NCBI GenBank assembly: GCA_022376925.1
Contig: JAIOJX010000025.1
Span: 10,199,141-10,263,140, forward strand
DNA length: 64,000 nucleotides
Reading direction: 5' to 3'
Source of the DNA: Tragulus kanchil
Lineage: Eukaryota; Chordata; Mammalia; Artiodactyla; Tragulidae
In this document: piece after piece, positions 13,300 to 24,862 of the stretch
Position numbering within the stretch: the stretch's first letter is position 1
Layout: each line of letters opens with the position of its first letter
The notes under the pieces: generated by a model
The model's input: the letters and a program-made list of their open reading frames with translations, nothing else
Databases searched by the model: none
Told to the model about the DNA's origin: nothing
Program-made: the position numbers and the translations under genes

Positions 13300-13820
13300 T
13301 CATTTGTTTAGATAGACTTAGCATATTAAAAAGTAGAGACATCACTTTGCCAGTAAAAGCCTGTATAGTCAAAGCATGGTTTTCCCAGTAGTCATGTATG
13401 GATGTGAGAGTTGGACCATAAAGAAGACTGAGCACTGAAGAATTGTGCCTTTGAACTGTGGTGTTCAGGAAGACTCTTGAGAGTCCCTTGGACTGCAAGG
13501 AGATCAAACCAGTCAATCCTAAAGGAAACCAGCACTAAATATTTATTGTAAGAACTGTTGCTGAAGGCTGAAGCTCCAATATTTTAGCCATCTGATGCAT
13601 AGATGACTCAATGGAAAAGACACTAATGCTGGGAAAAATAGCAAGCAGAAGGAGGATGACAGAGGATGAGATGGTTAGATGACATCACTGAGTCAATGTA
13701 CATGAGTTTGAGCAGGCTATGGGAGATGGTGAAGGACAGGGAAGCCTGGTGTACAGCAATCCATGGGGTTGCAAACAGTTGGACCTGACTGAGCGACTGA
13801 ACTGAACTGAACTGAACCCA
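13300..13820 (+). mobile_element. BovB (RTE) 3' end
   Basis: It carries the C-terminal BovB ORF2 coding stretch (DNA for a KSRDITL-like to RRLLRVPW-like region, with frameshifts) and the family 3' tail ending in gagcgactgaactgaact repeats. No full reverse transcriptase is present. BovB among artiodactyls marks ruminants. Confidence 0.85.
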
Positions 13821-14417
13821 TGTATTATATTTAACGTTTTATCTTTTCACTATTTTTTTTTCACCTTGGTCTTCCAAGCTTGTTCTCCTTCTTCCTTAAG
13901 TACATTATCTCAGTTCTAGAATCTAGAAGTTCCTTTGGAGATGGTCTCTGGTAATAACCTTATACAGTTTTTGTTTCTTTGAATATGTCTTTATATCACT
14001 TTCATTTTAATAAGTAGTTCCACATTACACATAACTCATTTCACAGTTAATCATTTTAAAAGTTGCCCATTCTTTTTTCCTTCTGACTTATCCAAAGTAA
14101 GGGTCTGTTCCTTTAGCCTTGATTTGGAAAGAAGAGAATTGGGGTAGAGCCTTACTCAATCCCTGAAAGATGGAAACTGGGCAGAGATCTAATCCTTGGC
14201 TGTTGTAATTTATCATTGTTTCTTTGTAACCTGTGTGATCCAACTTATGAATTTTAAGAAATATTCTAAACAAAATATAAAGCTGATCAACAGCTTTACC
14301 ATCCTCCCAGATAACACAAGAAGACGAGAACTGTTTGTAGCCTACTTTTGACTTTTATGTTAGTTCTTTTTTATTTTTTTTAATCCTCAAAGGACAACTG
14401 ACTGTTTTACATCATCA

Positions 14418-14938
14418 TCATTTGTTTAGATAGACTTAGCATATTAAAAAGTAGAGACATCACTTTGCCAGTAAAAGCCTGTATAGTCAAAGCATGGTTT
14501 TCCCAGTAGTCATGTATGGATGTGAGAGTTGGACCATAAAGAAGACTGAGCACTGAAGAATTGTGCCTTTGAACTGTGGTGTTCAGGAAGACTCTTGAGA
14601 GTCCCTTGGACTGCAAGGAGATCAAACCAGTCAATCCTAAAGGAAACCAGCACTAAATATTTATTGTAAGAACTGTTGCTGAAGGCTGAAGCTCCAATAT
14701 TTTAGCCATCTGATGCATAGATGACTCAATGGAAAAGACACTAATGCTGGGAAAAATAGCAAGCAGAAGGAGGATGACAGAGGATGAGATGGTTAGATGA
14801 CATCACTGAGTCAATGTACATGAGTTTGAGCAGGCTATGGGAGATGGTGAAGGACAGGGAAGCCTGGTGTACAGCAATCCATGGGGTTGCAAACAGTTGG
14901 ACCTGACTGAGCGACTGAACTGAACTGAACTGAACCCA
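14418..14938 (+). mobile_element. BovB 3' end (second display, D6)
   Basis: Same element as at 13300-13820, shifted by 1118 bases. Confidence 0.85.
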
Positions 14939-15029
14939 TGTATTATATTTAACGTTTTATCTTTTCACTATTTTTTTTTCACCTTGGTCTTCCAAGCTTG
15001 TTCTCCTTCTTCCTTAAGTACATTATCTC

Positions 15030-17183
15030 AGTTCTAGAATCTAGAAGTTCCTTTGGAGATGGTCTCTGGTAATAACCTTATACAGTTTTTGTTTCTTTGA
15101 ATATGTCTTTATATCACTTTCATTTTAATAAGTAGTTCCACATTACACATAACTCATTTCACAGTTAATCTTATATTTAAAATGTTTCATGAGGAGTCTT
15201 ACTGTTTGTTGAGGTTAGTACAAATGTTGTCTCCTAGCATATAAGTTCTATTCTTTTTCTTCTGATATTTTATTATAATATATCTGGATGTGTCTTGTAT
15301 ATTATGTTTAGAGTCATTGTGTTTCCTGACTTTAAAGATACAAGCTTCTCATAATTTCTGGAAATTTTTCAAGTATTTGTGGTTGTTTAGTCACTCAGTT
15401 GTGTCCAACTTTTTGTGACCCCATGGACTGCAACCTGACAAGTTTCCCTGTCCTTCACCATCTCTCAGAGCTTGCTCAAATTCATGTGCATTGAGTCGAT
15501 GATGTCATCCAACCATCTCATCCTCTGTAACCACTTATCCTGCCCTCAATCTTCCCTAGCATCAGGGCCTTTTCTACTGAGTTTGCTCTTCACTTTTGGT
15601 TAGTTTTCTGTATTTTGGTTTTCATTTCAACTATCAAGTCTAAATATTTGTTTACCTGATCATCTCGTCATTTCCTTCTTATCCTCCAATAAGACATATA
15701 TTGAACTTCTCACTCTCACTTTATGCCACTTAATAGATATTTTTAACTATTTCTTATTATAAAGGGAGAACAGCAGTAACTTTTCCTACTTATTCCCTGC
15801 TTCTAATTCCACTGAGTGATAGGCATAAGTGATAAACCTGTTAAGTGACAGCTGTCTGAGTTAGGAGCTAGAAATGCCTTTATATGTTCAGAGTTGACTT
15901 ATGAAATTCCTTTTCTTAAATTATTTGTAAAAATTATAGATCTGATTCACTTACTCAAGAAAGAGTAAGCTCACTGCAGAATTTCCCAGGAATAACAAAG
16001 GAAACCATCAATAAAATGAAAAGTAAAATAAAATGAATGAGAGAAAATATTTTCAAAAATCATATCTCTGATAAGGAGTTAATAGTCAAAATATATGCGG
16101 AGCTCCAGTTCTAGAATCTAGAAGTTCCTTTGGAGATGGTCTCTGGTAATAACCTTATACAGTTTTTGTTTCTTTGAATATGTCTTTATATCACTTTCAT
16201 TTTAATAAGTAGTTCCACATTACACATAACTCATTTCACAGTTAATCTTATATTTAAAATGTTTCATGAGGAGTCTTACTGTTTGTTGAGGTTAGTACAA
16301 ATGTTGTCTCCTAGCATATAAGTTCTATTCTTTTTCTTCTGATATTTTATTATAATATATCTGGATGTGTCTTGTATATTATGTTTAGAGTCATTGTGTT
16401 TCCTGACTTTAAAGATACAAGCTTCTCATAATTTCTGGAAATTTTTCAAGTATTTGTGGTTGTTTAGTCACTCAGTTGTGTCCAACTTTTTGTGACCCCA
16501 TGGACTGCAACCTGACAAGTTTCCCTGTCCTTCACCATCTCTCAGAGCTTGCTCAAATTCATGTGCATTGAGTCGATGATGTCATCCAACCATCTCATCC
16601 TCTGTAACCACTTATCCTGCCCTCAATCTTCCCTAGCATCAGGGCCTTTTCTACTGAGTTTGCTCTTCACTTTTGGTTAGTTTTCTGTATTTTGGTTTTC
16701 ATTTCAACTATCAAGTCTAAATATTTGTTTACCTGATCATCTCGTCATTTCCTTCTTATCCTCCAATAAGACATATATTGAACTTCTCACTCTCACTTTA
16801 TGCCACTTAATAGATATTTTTAACTATTTCTTATTATAAAGGGAGAACAGCAGTAACTTTTCCTACTTATTCCCTGCTTCTAATTCCACTGAGTGATAGG
16901 CATAAGTGATAAACCTGTTAAGTGACAGCTGTCTGAGTTAGGAGCTAGAAATGCCTTTATATGTTCAGAGTTGACTTATGAAATTCCTTTTCTTAAATTA
17001 TTTGTAAAAATTATAGATCTGATTCACTTACTCAAGAAAGAGTAAGCTCACTGCAGAATTTCCCAGGAATAACAAAGGAAACCATCAATAAAATGAAAAG
17101 TAAAATAAAATGAATGAGAGAAAATATTTTCAAAAATCATATCTCTGATAAGGAGTTAATAGTCAAAATATATGAGGAGCTCC
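15030..17183. repeat. Tandem duplication D7, unit 1077 bp
   Basis: The first copy is 15030-16106 and the second 16107-17183. They appear identical except at the last bases (16098 compared with 17175). The junction falls in the shared bases agctcca. It contains a minus-strand BovB tail and part of an old L1. Confidence 0.9.
15385..15575 (-). mobile_element. BovB or Bov-A-like tail
   Basis: The plus strand starts with gtttagtcactcagttgtgt and continues through the tail shared by BovB and Bov SINEs (the region that on the minus strand precedes catggggtcacaaaaagttg). A second display at 16462-16652 comes from D7. Confidence 0.8.
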
Positions 17184-17261
17184 ATGTTAGCTCCTTAAAG
17201 CTCAATAGCAAAAAAATCTGATAAAAATGTGCAGAACTTTTTGATAGGGAATTAAGAAAAT

Positions 17262-17440
17262 ACAAACCACTATGTATAAAATACATAAGCAACAAGAATA
17301 TCTTGTACAGTACAGTGAAATATAATCATTACTTCATAATAACTTTAAATGGAGTATAATCTATAACTGTATTAAATCCCTATGCTGTATACTTTAAAGC
17401 AATGTAATTTTATAAATCAACCATACTTCAGTTAAAAATG
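17262..17440 (+). mobile_element. L1 3' UTR fragment
   Basis: The text around gtatactttaaagcaatg and the ctataactg stretch resembles the 3' UTR of artiodactyl L1, close in kind to the piece at 53170-53470. Confidence 0.5.
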
Positions 17441-18189
17441 TAATTCACAATCTTTTGATTATAAGAATGTTTAGTTAGTCCCTATACAGATGCTGATATT
17501 ACTGATTCTGAAACTTTTCCTTCTGAAACAACATTAATTTTTGTACTGTGTGTTAATGATTGAAATGAAGTCCAGTAGTTATACACATGAAATCTTTATA
17601 TGGATTCTAGTATTATGTTCACAGTTTGGACAATTAACTACTTGAAAATATTATTTAATAATGCTTACCTACTACTCCAATCTACAAATGGTGCACAGTC
17701 ATTTCAATAAAGATTCTCTCCTGAAAAACAATGGGCAGAGGATGACCCAAACAGATATTTTTCCAAAGAAGACACGCAGACAGCAAATAGATACATGAAA
17801 TGATATTCAATATCACTAACCATCATGGAAATACAGATCAAAATCACAATGAAATATTACTTCACACCTGTTAGAATCTTTATTAAAAATACAAGGAGTA
17901 GTGTGTGTCAGTAAAGATGTGGAGGAAAGGGAAGCCTTGTGCAATGGTGGGAAGGTGAAGTAACCACTATGGAAACAGTGTGTTGGTTCCTCAGAAGATT
18001 ACAAGTAAAACTACCAAAATATCCAATAATGCCACTTCTGAGTATTTGTCAAAAGAAAATGAAAACTCTAACTTGAAAAGATATATGCATTCACATGCTC
18101 ATTATAGCATTATTCATAGTAGCCAAGATATGAGAACAACCCAAATGTCTGATAATGAATGAATGGATAAAGGAGATTATATGTGTAAA

Positions 18190-18237
18190 TATACATATAC
18201 ATATATGTATATATGTATACACACACACACACACACA
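18190..18237. repeat. AT/AC microsatellite
   Basis: Alternating TATACATA-type sequence passes into about nine AC units ending at 18237, inside the old L1. Confidence 0.9.
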
Positions 18238-18739
18238 ATGGAATATTATTCAGCTAAAAAGCCATTTGTGCTAACATGAATGGACCTTGAGGGCATTATG
18301 TTAAATAAATCACACACAGAAAGACAAATTCTGTATGATCCTGCTCACATTGGAATCTTGAAAACAAAACAAAACTGAATTCATAGATGCAGAGAACAGA
18401 CTGGGGATACCAGAGGCTGGGACTGAGGGATTGCTGAAATGGGTTAAGGGAGCTAAAAAGATTTTAACTTCCAGTTATGAAATAAATAACTCATAGGGAT
18501 TTAATGCACCGTATGGCAACTGTAGTTACTAACAGTGTATTGGACATTTGAAAAGTGCCAAGAAAGTAGATCTTAAAACCTTTTATCACAAAAAAAGCAT
18601 TCTGTAACTGATGAGGGATGATAACTAGACTTACTGTGGAGATCTTTTTAAATATATACAAATATTGAATCATTATGTTGCAACACATCAAACTAATATA
18701 ATGTTTTCCAATTAGACCTCAATTGTAAAAAATCTCACA

Positions 18740-19047
18740 GGAATTATACTGACTGATAAACATTTTGATAAACTTAAATATTTAACATTATTTGCTAACT
18801 GTGAACCATGTCTTTTATAATTGCTGTTCTGTATTTTGACGCTTGTATTTACTATGTTTTGACTCGTTAATTTAAGTTTATTAGAAAGAAGTTAATGATT
18901 AAAAACCCTTAGTGTGAATATGTTTGAAGTTTTATTTCTTAATATTAGTATTATCAATTTTGGATTAGAAAACTCAAAAGACACAGAGGGGAAAAGTACT
19001 GAGAATGGCATGTAGTTCTTTCCAAAGATTAAATAAACCTGGCTTTT
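18740..19047. other. Unique AT-rich sequence
   Basis: I see no gene or known repeat between the old L1 and the next SINE. Confidence 0.4.
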
Positions 19048-19062
19048 AAAATACATGGAATA

Positions 19063-19396
19063 GGGCTTCCCTGGTGATCCAGTGGGTAAGGACACCGCCT
19101 TGCAGTGCAAGGCACGCCGGTTCGATCCCTGGCCTGGGAAGATCCCACGTGCCGCAGAGTGGCTGGACCGATGTATCCAATTACCGAGCCGGAGCTCTGG
19201 AGCGCATGCGCCCAGAGCCAGTGCTCTGTGACAACATAGGCCGCTGTGATGGGAGGCCCACACGGGCCAAAGAACAAAGATGGATGAAAATAGATAAATG
19301 AAAAACCAATAGAAGTGGCCCGCCTGCTCCCCTTCCTCCCTACCCCACCCCCCCCAATAATAAATAAATAAATAAATCTTTTTAAAAAATAAAATA
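19063..19396 (+). mobile_element. CHR-type SINE, near full length
   Basis: A good example of the family: A box near 19074-19084, B box ggttcgatcc at 19119-19128, CHR-like middle, then the 3' body with gggaggcccacacgggcc, a C-rich patch near 19335 and a taaa-repeat tail. Flanks share an imperfect duplication close to aaatacatgaaata (before 19063 and 19397-19410). Confidence 0.88.
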
Positions 19397-19561
19397 AAAT
19401 ACATGAAATAATATTTTTAATGTTTCAATTTCTTTTAATAGAATAAAAGTAATTTCTAGATCATTTTTTTCTAACATAAGGAAAGTTTGGAAACAGACTA
19501 AAATTCAAACCTCAGAAGATAATTATAGGATAAATATCTGGAATTGTTCCTGACCATAATT

Positions 19562-21719
19562 TCAATAATGGAAAATAACCTCAGGGCTGAACATTATACC
19601 AGTGACGGATATTTACTTAGGGAAGTAGTGATAAAGGAATTTAAATGATTTAAATAAAGTTGATATTTAAGCGTTTTTGTTCACAGGAGAATGAAACAAT
19701 AATTTTGCAAAGAGTCACAGTAATACATAAGAGTCAAAAGACAAACATATATCTTTCAATGTTTTCAGGAGTTGAGAGGAAAAAATTTCAAATGTATGGA
19801 TTACTTCCTATGTGAAGTTAAGGGACTGACAAAGCTGATTTGGGATTTGACTTCTCAAAAGTAATGTAAAACTGTATGTCAGATGAGAGACAAAAAAAAT
19901 AATGTGACTGACTTTATTCAAAGTACATGTAGAGTCAAAGATAAGTTGCAAGTGCTTATAGAATAATTTAGGAAGTGGAAAATAGTAAAGGAATTATGTA
20001 AACTAAAATAACATCGTATTAAAGAGTCTAATCTTTAAAATAAGATTTCCTGGATTCAGATCTCTGGATTCACCACAGCTAATGCTGTATAAGTTCAGAG
20101 AAGAGGGTTCAGAGGATGAGATGGCTGGGTGGCATCACTGATGCAATGGACATGAGTTTGAGTAAACTCAGGTGATAGTGAAGACAAGGAAGCTTGGCCA
20201 GCTGCAGTCCATGGGTTACAAAGAATCAGACACATCTTAGTGATTGGCCAACAGTAGCAAAATACTCTACCATGTATACGCACCACATCTTCTTTATCCA
20301 TTCCTCTATTAATGGACATTTAGGTTGCTTCCATGTCCTGGCTATTGTAAATAATGGTATAATAAAACGGAGGTGCATGTATCTGTTCCAATTATGTTTT
20401 TCTCTGTGTACATGCCCAGCATTGCTGGGTCATATGGATTTCTATCTTTAATTTTTTAAGGAACCTCCATACTGTTCTCCTTAGTGACTGAGCCTATTCA
20501 CATTCCCATCAGCAGTATAGGAAGGTTTATTTTCCTCCATACTCTCTAAAGCATTTATTGTTTGTAGATTTTTTTGATAAAGCCATTCTTACCAGCATGA
20601 AATGATACCTCTTGTAGTTTTGATTTGCATTTCTCTAATTTCAATAATGGAAAATAACCTCAGGGCTGAACATTATACCAGTGACGGATATTTACTTAGG
20701 GAAGTAGTGATAAAGGAATTTAAATGATTTAAATAAAGTTGATATTTAAGCGTTTTTGTTCACAGGAGAATGAAACAATAATTTTGCAAAGAGTCACAGT
20801 AATACATAAGAGTCAAAAGACAAACATATATCTTTCAATGTTTTCAGGAGTTGAGAGGAAAAAATTTCAAATGTATGGATTACTTCCTATGTGAAGTTAA
20901 GGGACTGACAAAGCTGATTTGGGATTTGACTTCTCAAAAGTAATGTAAAACTGTATGTCAGATGAGAGACAAAAAAAATAATGTGACTGACTTTATTCAA
21001 AGTACATGTAGAGTCAAAGATAAGTTGCAAGTGCTTATAGAATAATTTAGGAAGTGGAAAATAGTAAAGGAATTATGTAAACTAAAATAACATCGTATTA
21101 AAGAGTCTAATCTTTAAAATAAGATTTCCTGGATTCAGATCTCTGGATTCACCACAGCTAATGCTGTATAAGTTCAGAGAAGAGGGTTCAGAGGATGAGA
21201 TGGCTGGGTGGCATCACTGATGCAATGGACATGAGTTTGAGTAAACTCAGGTGATAGTGAAGACAAGGAAGCTTGGCCAGCTGCAGTCCATGGGTTACAA
21301 AGAATCAGACACATCTTAGTGATTGGCCAACAGTAGCAAAATACTCTACCATGTATACGCACCACATCTTCTTTATCCATTCCTCTATTAATGGACATTT
21401 AGGTTGCTTCCATGTCCTGGCTATTGTAAATAATGGTATAATAAAACGGAGGTGCATGTATCTGTTCCAATTATGGTTTTCTCTGTGTACATGCCCAGCA
21501 TTGCTGGGTCATATGGATTTCTATCTTTAATTTTTTAAGGAACCTCCATACTGTTCTCCTTAGTGACTGAGCCTATTCACATTCCCATCAGCAGTATAGG
21601 AAGGTTTATTTTCCTCCATACTCTCTAAAGCATTTATTGTTTGTAGATTTTTTTGATAAAGCCATTCTTACCAGCATGAAATGATACCTCTTGTAGTTTT
21701 GATTTGCATTTCTCTAATT
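19562..21719. repeat. Tandem duplication D8, unit 1079 bp
   Basis: The first copy is 19562-20640 and the second 20641-21719. One substitution was seen (T in the first copy, G in the second, near 21475). It joins unique DNA, a BovB tail and an old minus-strand L1 fragment across one seam in the L1. Confidence 0.9.
20107..20256 (+). mobile_element. BovB 3' tail fragment
   Basis: It runs from gaggatgagatggctgggtg through atggacatgagtttgagtaa to the tail with cagtccatgggttacaaag. Second display at 21186-21335 (D8). Confidence 0.75.
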
Positions 21720-21780
21720 ATTAGTGATGTTGAGTGTCTTTTTATGTGCCTTTTGGCCAGCTGTGTGACTACTGTAAACC
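20257..21780 (-). mobile_element. Old L1 ORF2/3' fragment (plus duplications D8 and D9)
   Basis: The DNA at 20257-20640, continued at 21336-21780, matches on the minus strand the end of L1 ORF2 (the stretch containing cctggctattgtaaataatg and ctttatccattcctctatta). D8 places an extra BovB tail and unique DNA in the middle of it. D9 repeats its last 200 bases at 22681-22896. The real element is roughly 520 bases. Confidence 0.7.
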
Positions 21781-21844
21781 ACTTTTTTTAAGTTAAGTAA
21801 ATACACTCACTTTTAGCTGTAATGCATTAATAAACTTTTATAAC

Positions 21845-22126
21845 ATTTTTAGAAAGGTTGGGTTTTTTTGGCTATTTCTATTGGTTTTTCATTTATTTAT
21901 TTTCATCCATCTTCACTCTTTGGGCTGTGTGGGCCTCCCATCACAGTGGCCGCTTTTGCCACAGAGCACTGGCTCCAGGCACATGCACTCCAGAGCTCCA
22001 GCTCGGTAGTTGTACAAATCGGTCCAACCGTTCTACGGCAGGTGAGATCTTCCCAGGCTAGGGATCGAACCGGCGCCCCTTGCACTGCAAGGTGGTGTCT
22101 TTACCCACTGGACCACCGGGGAAGCC
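21845..22126 (-). mobile_element. CHR-type SINE
   Basis: Minus-strand copy whose head ends at 22126 (plus strand, accaccggggaagccc). Target duplication cttttataac at 21835-21844 and 22127-22136. The tail is shorter than in the other copies. It lies just past the old L1. Confidence 0.88.
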
Positions 22127-22962
22127 CTTTTATAACTTTTATATCCTCCAGTGTATAGCAATTGCAAACATCTTATGGGTGCTTTAAGAGATGATGACTG
22201 AAAACCAGCTACATTTCTTCCTTAAGTATTTTTTTTCCTTAAGTATTTATAATCAGTTTTATGCCATGCTGATAAAGGAAAGAGGGGAGATTGCCTTTGT
22301 TTTTAAAATAATATAAACAGTAGCTAGCCACCTGTTTTCTATGTAATATATAATAATGAAAAGAAAATAAAGAATTTTTAAGGTCTAATGGAATTACTCA
22401 GAGGTGTCCAGTGTGAAGCAGTGGGGTTTACTCTGACAAAGGCACATTTGAGAGAGTAGCACTTGTGAAGACTTTCTCACAGGCAATAGAGAGGCTTAAA
22501 ATACAAATAACACCAAGTTTCACAAACAAAAGTGATTAATTGTTTAAGCAAGTCCTGGCTTTAGTTCAAAAGTGGCTGGTTACAAGAGAATTTGGTTTGG
22601 CTCACTGCTGAGCCTTCAGTTGATTGTGGTATTGAGAGGATAATGTCACAGATTTGCCATCAACAGATAGCCTCTTTTCCTAGTGACTAGCCTATCACAT
22701 TCCCATCAGCAGTATAGGAAGGTTTATTTTCCTCCATACTCTCTAAAGCATTTATTGTTTGTAGATTTTTTTGATAAAGCCATTCTTACCAGCATGAAAT
22801 GATACCTCTTGTAGTTTTGATTTGCATTTCTCTAATTATTAGTGATGTTGAGTGTCTTTTTATGTGCCTTTTGGCCAGCTGTGTGACTACTGTAAACCAC
22901 TTTTTTTAAGTTAAGTAAATACACTCACTTTTAGCTGTAATGCATTAATAAACTTTTATAAC

Positions 22963-23244
22963 ATTTTTAGAAAGGTTGGGTTTTTTTGGCTATTTCTATT
23001 GGTTTTTCATTTATTTATTTTCATCCATCTTCACTCTTTGGGCTGTGTGGGCCTCCCATCACAGTGGCCGCTTTTGCCACAGAGCACTGGCTCCAGGCAC
23101 ATGCACTCCAGAGCTCCAGCTCGGTAGTTGTACAAATCGGTCCAACCGTTCTACGGCAGGTGAGATCTTCCCAGGCTAGGGATCGAACCGGCGCCCCTTG
23201 CACTGCAAGGTGGTGTCTTTACCCACTGGACCACCGGGGAAGCC
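22963..23244 (-). mobile_element. CHR-type SINE (second display, D9)
   Basis: Same as 21845-22126, shifted by 1118, with the same target duplication. Confidence 0.87.
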
Positions 23245-24228
23245 CTTTTATAACTTTTATATCCTCCAGTGTATAGCAATTGCAAACATCTTATGGGTGC
23301 TTTAAGAGATGATGACTGAAAACCAGCTACATTTCTTCCTTAAGTATTTTTTTTCCTTAAGTATTTATAATCAGTTTTATGCCATGCTGATAAAGGAAAG
23401 AGGGGAGATTGCCTTTGTTTTTAAAATAATATAAACAGTAGCTAGCCACCTGTTTTCTATGTAATATATAATAATGAAAAGAAAATAAAGAATTTTTAAG
23501 GTCTAATGGAATTACTCAGAGGTGTCCAGTGTGAAGCAGTGGGGTTTACTCTGACAAAGGCACATTTGAGAGAGTAGCACTTGTGAAGACTTTCTCACAG
23601 GCAATAGAGAGGCTTAAAATACAAATAACACCAAGTTTCACAAACAAAAGTGATTAATTGTTTAAGCAAGTCCTGGCTTTAGTTCAAAAGTGGCTGGTTA
23701 CAAGAGAATTTGGTTTGGCTCACTGCTGAGCCTTCAGTTGATTGTGGTATTGAGAGGATAATGTCACAGATTTGCCATCAATATGTTTTTGGTCGATCCT
23801 TGTTAGTTTTCCAGGAAGTAGTAGCTCTGGTTCTATCTGAGTGAACCCTGACTGCTTGACCTCTGCACCCTCTGGGCTAAAGACCATTTCAGGAGGCAAG
23901 CTTAAAAATACACTTGCTCAAGGCTCAGTGGAAATGTTCTTCATCAATGAGAGAAAATTCTCGGATTATGTTTTATCCATTCTCTGTCAAAAGAAAAGCC
24001 TGTGATATTGGACCACATGCCTTAATAATTTATAAGGTGAATCACAAATGTATAGACAAAGGGTCTTTGTCATTTTCATTACAATGAGAGTTGGTAATTC
24101 CAGAGAGAAACAGGACAAGCAAACTGTATAGAACTGAAAAGTATTTATGTTTCTTTCAGTAAAGAAGATGGGTAAAAACAAATCCATAGAGAAAAATGCA
24201 AATAAAGATTGGCTGAAATAAAATCACC
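23245..24228. other. Unique sequence
   Basis: Nothing recognisable as gene or repeat. The part up to 23781 is also displayed at 22127-22662. Confidence 0.4.
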
Positions 24229-24229
24229 T

Positions 24230-24862
24230 ATTTTCTTGCACTTTATGGCATGTGAAACCGTGACAGACTTTATCTCCCTGGGCTCCAAAATCACTGTGGA
24301 TGGTGACTGCAGCCATCAAACTAAAAGATGCTTGCTGCTTGCAAGAAAAGATATGACAAACCTAGACAGTGTATCGAAAAGCAGAGACATCACTTTGCTG
24401 ACAAAAGTCCATATAGTGAAAGCTACGGTTTCCCCAGTAGTCATGTATGAATGTGATAGTTGGACCATAAAGAAGGCTGAGCGACAAAGAATTGATGCCT
24501 TTGAACTGTGGTGTTGGAGAAGACTCTTGAGAGTCCTTTGGACTGAAAGGAAATCAAAGAAGTCAATCCTAAAGTAAATCAACCCTGATATTCACTAGAA
24601 GGACTGATGCTGAAGCTGAAGCTCCAATACTTTGGCCACCTGATGAGCAGAGATGATTCATTGGAAGAAACCCTGATTTGAGAAAAATAGAAGGCAAACA
24701 AAGGCAATGACAGAGGATAAAATGGACGAATGGCATCACTGAGTCAATGGACTTGAGTTTAAGCAAGCTTCAGGAGATGGTGAGGGCCAGGGAAGGGAAG
24801 TCTGGAGGGTTGCAATGAGTCGGGCAAAACTGAGCGACTGAACTGAACTGATGGCCATGTTG
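24230..24862 (+). pseudogene. BovB ORF2 C-terminal fragment and 3' tail
   Basis: A frame of 122 codons from 24209 to 24577 carries the BovB C-terminal region (ETVTDFISLGSKITVDGD near its start, then SRDITLLTKVHIVKATV and FELWCWRRLLRVLW). After a stop at about 24575 the family sequence continues to the usual gagcgactgaactgaact end. It lacks the catalytic reverse transcriptase part and is a dead 5'-truncated copy. Its last part is shown again at 25865-26040 because of D10. Confidence 0.85.

Larger units (their letters stand above)
12946..15172. repeat. Tandem duplication D6, unit about 1118 bp
   Basis: The first copy is 12946-14052 and the second about 14064-15172. Bases 14053-14063 are a short, corrupted bridge. 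The unit carries a BovB 3' end. It starts about 80 bases before the end of D5, so the duplications chain into each other. Confidence 0.9.
15985..18735 (+). mobile_element. Old L1 remnant with insertions
   Basis: At 15985-16100 (again at 17062-17180), 17700-18180 and 18240-18735 the DNA resembles old mammalian L1 ORF2 C-terminus and 3' UTR, in order, on the plus strand. It is interrupted by a separate L1 3' UTR piece (17262-17440), a microsatellite and some unassigned bases. Frames are short and broken. The element could be two neighbouring old copies and not one. Confidence 0.65.
21561..23781. repeat. Tandem duplication D9, unit about 1118 bp
   Basis: The first copy is 21561-22662 and the second 22681-23781. 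The 18 bases between them, and the first 20 bases of the second copy, read as a damaged version of 21545-21580 with several small deletions. It contains a complete minus-strand CHR-type SINE with its 10-bp target duplications. Confidence 0.9.

Noticed and set aside
18190..18237. Regulatory alternating-purine (Z-DNA-like) element
   Set aside because: It is an ordinary microsatellite inside an old L1, with no sign of conservation that I can judge.
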